64,000 nt of DNA from Hortaea werneckii (taxonomy: Eukaryota > Ascomycota > Dothideomycetes > Mycosphaerellales > Teratosphaeriaceae): NCBI GenBank assembly GCA_037044905.1, contig JBAOKB010000147.1, positions 1 through 64,000 on the forward strand, written 5' to 3'. Positions 62,526 to 64,000 of the stretch are shown one piece after another; the stretch's first letter is position 1; each line of letters opens with the position of its first letter. Below the pieces are notes generated by a model that was not told the origin of the DNA, did not search any database, and saw only the letters and a program-made list of their open reading frames with translations. The translations under genes were made by a program, and so were the position numbers.

Positions 62526-64000
62526 TCAGACATCCTTCCTCCCACCCCCCACCGCCACCTCCTCACTCTCCGTACTCGTACTCGGCGGCGTCATCTCTCC
62601 CCCACCATCCTCTTCTTCCTCCGTCAACATCCCATCCTTCTCCCCAACCCCATCATACTCGACCTCACTTCGTCTCCTCCGCCCTCTCTCCCTCATCGCC
62701 GCGTGAAGGTTCCTCGACACCTCATCCATATCGCTCCCCGTCGTCGCGCCTGCAGCAGCAGCACCACCACCACCGGAAACCTTCATCCCCGCCCCTACTC
62801 CGACCTTCGTACCATTGCTGCTGCTACTCTTCTCCATAGGACTAAACCCCAATCCAGCCGAGCGATGGAAATACGAACCCCCCTCGGACGAGCTATTCGT
62901 GCGCGAATGCGAATCGTTCGGGGTGCTAGGTCGGGAGGCGAAGAAGCCGACTTTGCTGATATCCGACATACTTTCGTTGCGGGGCAAGCCGTCGGAGGCG
63001 ATGCTGTTCTTGCTCCGTCGTCGCTCGTCGCGGGCGGGAGGGGTCGCAGGGGTGAAAGTCAGGGCGTCGAATTCGCCTGATCCGCTGCGGCCGTGGGAAG
63101 GGGTACGCGGTCGGGTTGCACGCTCGGTAGTAGGTGAGTGCAGCGGATGGTCCGGATCCGCCACGAGGCGGTGTCGATCGAAGTCAGGGAATAGTTCGGG
63201 GCCAAGTTCGTTGATGATGTCGTTGATCTGCTCTTGAAGCTGGGCCCTGCGCGCTCGTAACTTGACAAGCGAGTTACTGCTGGTGGGGTTGAGAGAGAGC
63301 ACTAGGGGACGGATAGACTTGAAGATATCCATGCCGATCTCGCCGAACCTCAAAGCGGCGAAACACACGGCTGGGAAGAAGAAGAGTCCGCCGATCATGA
63401 CCAGCCATACAGGTAAGAATTCCGGCACCCAGCCTCGAACCCGATTCTTGGCCGTCCACCAGGTGAGGATGATAGTATAGAAGATGTCCAGTGCTGGACA
63501 CAATGCGAGCGAGACGAGGATCTTCCACGTAGCCATGACATCCCTCGCCTGTACCTTCACCGTACTGGCAGCGAGTGCTTCCTTGGCCTTGATCCGGCTG
63601 ATTACTTTGCCCGCGATGAAGACCGGCGCAAAGAGCACAGTGCCAGGTAAGACAGCAAGCCCCAGAACGATGAGCTTCATGATGCGATAGATGAGGACGA
63701 CCACCACCTTGTACCAGCTGAACTTGGCATAGCTGACTTGATGGTCTCGAATGTTCAGTCGGAACAATGTTTTGTTATAATCCAAGACGCCCTGACGTAA
63801 GCTGACAACTCGAGGATCGTCTTTGTACTTCGCGTATCCTTTCATGAGTCGCCTGTTCAGCTCGACGACCATGGGTAATGGCAGCCGCTTGCCCTTGGGA
63901 TTGTAGAGGCGCCTGACAGCCTGGATCAACATCAACGTGTCGTAGTCAGGTGCTAGTGTCGTGACGGCCGTCAGACGGTCGTAAACCGTGTTGAGAACTT
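62526..64000 (-). CDS. sct1: Glycerol-3-phosphate O-acyltransferase, SCT1/GPT2-like, 3' part
   Basis: The frame is open at the window edge (VLNTVYDRLTAVTTLAPDYD), so the N-terminal acyltransferase motifs (NHxxxxD and others) lie outside. What is present: TLMLIQAVRRLYNPKGKRLP, a conserved block of the SCT1/GPT2 group, then hydrophobic segments (LIVLGLAVLPGTVLFAPVFI; FLPVWLVMIGGLFFFPAVCF) and a long Ser/Pro/Glu-rich cytosolic tail of about 230 residues with likely phosphorylation sites. The enzyme adds the first acyl chain to glycerol-3-phosphate or dihydroxyacetone phosphate in the endoplasmic reticulum, opening phospholipid and triacylglycerol synthesis. No intron in the visible part. The tail ends TPPSTSTESEEVAVGGGRKD. 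Confidence 0.9.
   Translation of the reverse strand, partial: VLNTVYDRLTAVTTLAPDYDTLMLIQAVRRLYNPKGKRLPLPMVVELNRRLMKGYAKYKDDPRVVSLRQGVLDYNKTLFRLNIRDHQVSYAKFSWYKVVVVLIYRIMKLIVLGLAVLPGTVLFAPVFIAGKVISRIKAKEALAASTVKVQARDVMATWKILVSLALCPALDIFYTIILTWWTAKNRVRGWVPEFLPVWLVMIGGLFFFPAVCFAALRFGEIGMDIFKSIRPLVLSLNPTSSNSLVKLRARRAQLQEQINDIINELGPELFPDFDRHRLVADPDHPLHSPTTERATRPRTPSHGRSGSGEFDALTFTPATPPARDERRRSKNSIASDGLPRNESMSDISKVGFFASRPSTPNDSHSRTNSSSEGGSYFHRSAGLGFSPMEKSSSSNGTKVGVGAGMKVSGGGGAAAAGATTGSDMDEVSRNLHAAMRERGRRRRSEVEYDGVGEKDGMLTEEEEDGGGEMTPPSTSTESEEVAVGGGRKDV

Overview
The window is the left end of a filamentous ascomycete chromosome, probably a dothideomycete (inference). It starts at a TTAGGG-type telomere, read here as CCCTAA on the + strand. 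The genes have short introns of mostly 45-90 nt with GT..AG ends and CTAAC/CTGAC-like branch points. Protein types such as a telomere-linked RecQ helicase, a heme-thiolate peroxygenase and an AVT-type vacuolar transporter fit Pezizomycotina. The first 36 bases are not fungal. They match an Oxford Nanopore native barcode with its flanks, so the contig comes from nanopore reads that ran off the physical chromosome end.

Layout. 1-340: barcode, about 20 telomere repeats and a duplicated 39-bp subtelomeric unit. 0.37-5.5 kb: one intact, intronless telomere-linked helicase gene pointing to the telomere. 5.5-6.1 kb: a junction with an interstitial telomere repeat, followed by a GH3 beta-glucosidase gene whose 3' end is replaced by subtelomeric sequence. 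8.5-40.4 kb: an accessory compartment with no recognisable housekeeping genes. It holds small helical or coiled-coil proteins of unknown function, a Cys-rich protein, an F-box-like protein, an UPF1-type helicase and several broken genes, including two decayed SNF2-like helicase fragments. At least two of the coiled-coil genes (22.3 and 38.5 kb) look paralogous.

40.4-48 kb is a transition zone. It holds a sodium:solute symporter, a block of mobile-element debris (FAR1-like DNA-binding protein, TLH-like remnant, a pair of about 44-bp direct repeats), a GFA-family protein and a secreted heme-thiolate peroxygenase. From 48.7 kb to the end the genes are conserved and cleanly spliced: thioredoxin, V-ATPase subunit a, AVT3/4-type vacuolar amino-acid transporter, aldo-keto reductase of the K+-channel beta type, RraA-like protein, VCX1-type Ca2+/H+ exchanger, and the 3' part of a glycerol-3-phosphate acyltransferase that runs off the window. 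The V-ATPase makes the proton gradient that vacuolar exchangers such as AVT and VCX1 use, but I see no evidence of a regulated cluster.

Several accessory genes are broken by a single base, some in homopolymers. Given the nanopore origin, each may be either real decay or a consensus error. Exon boundaries were read by eye from splice signals and reading phase, and family names rest on motif recognition without a database search.
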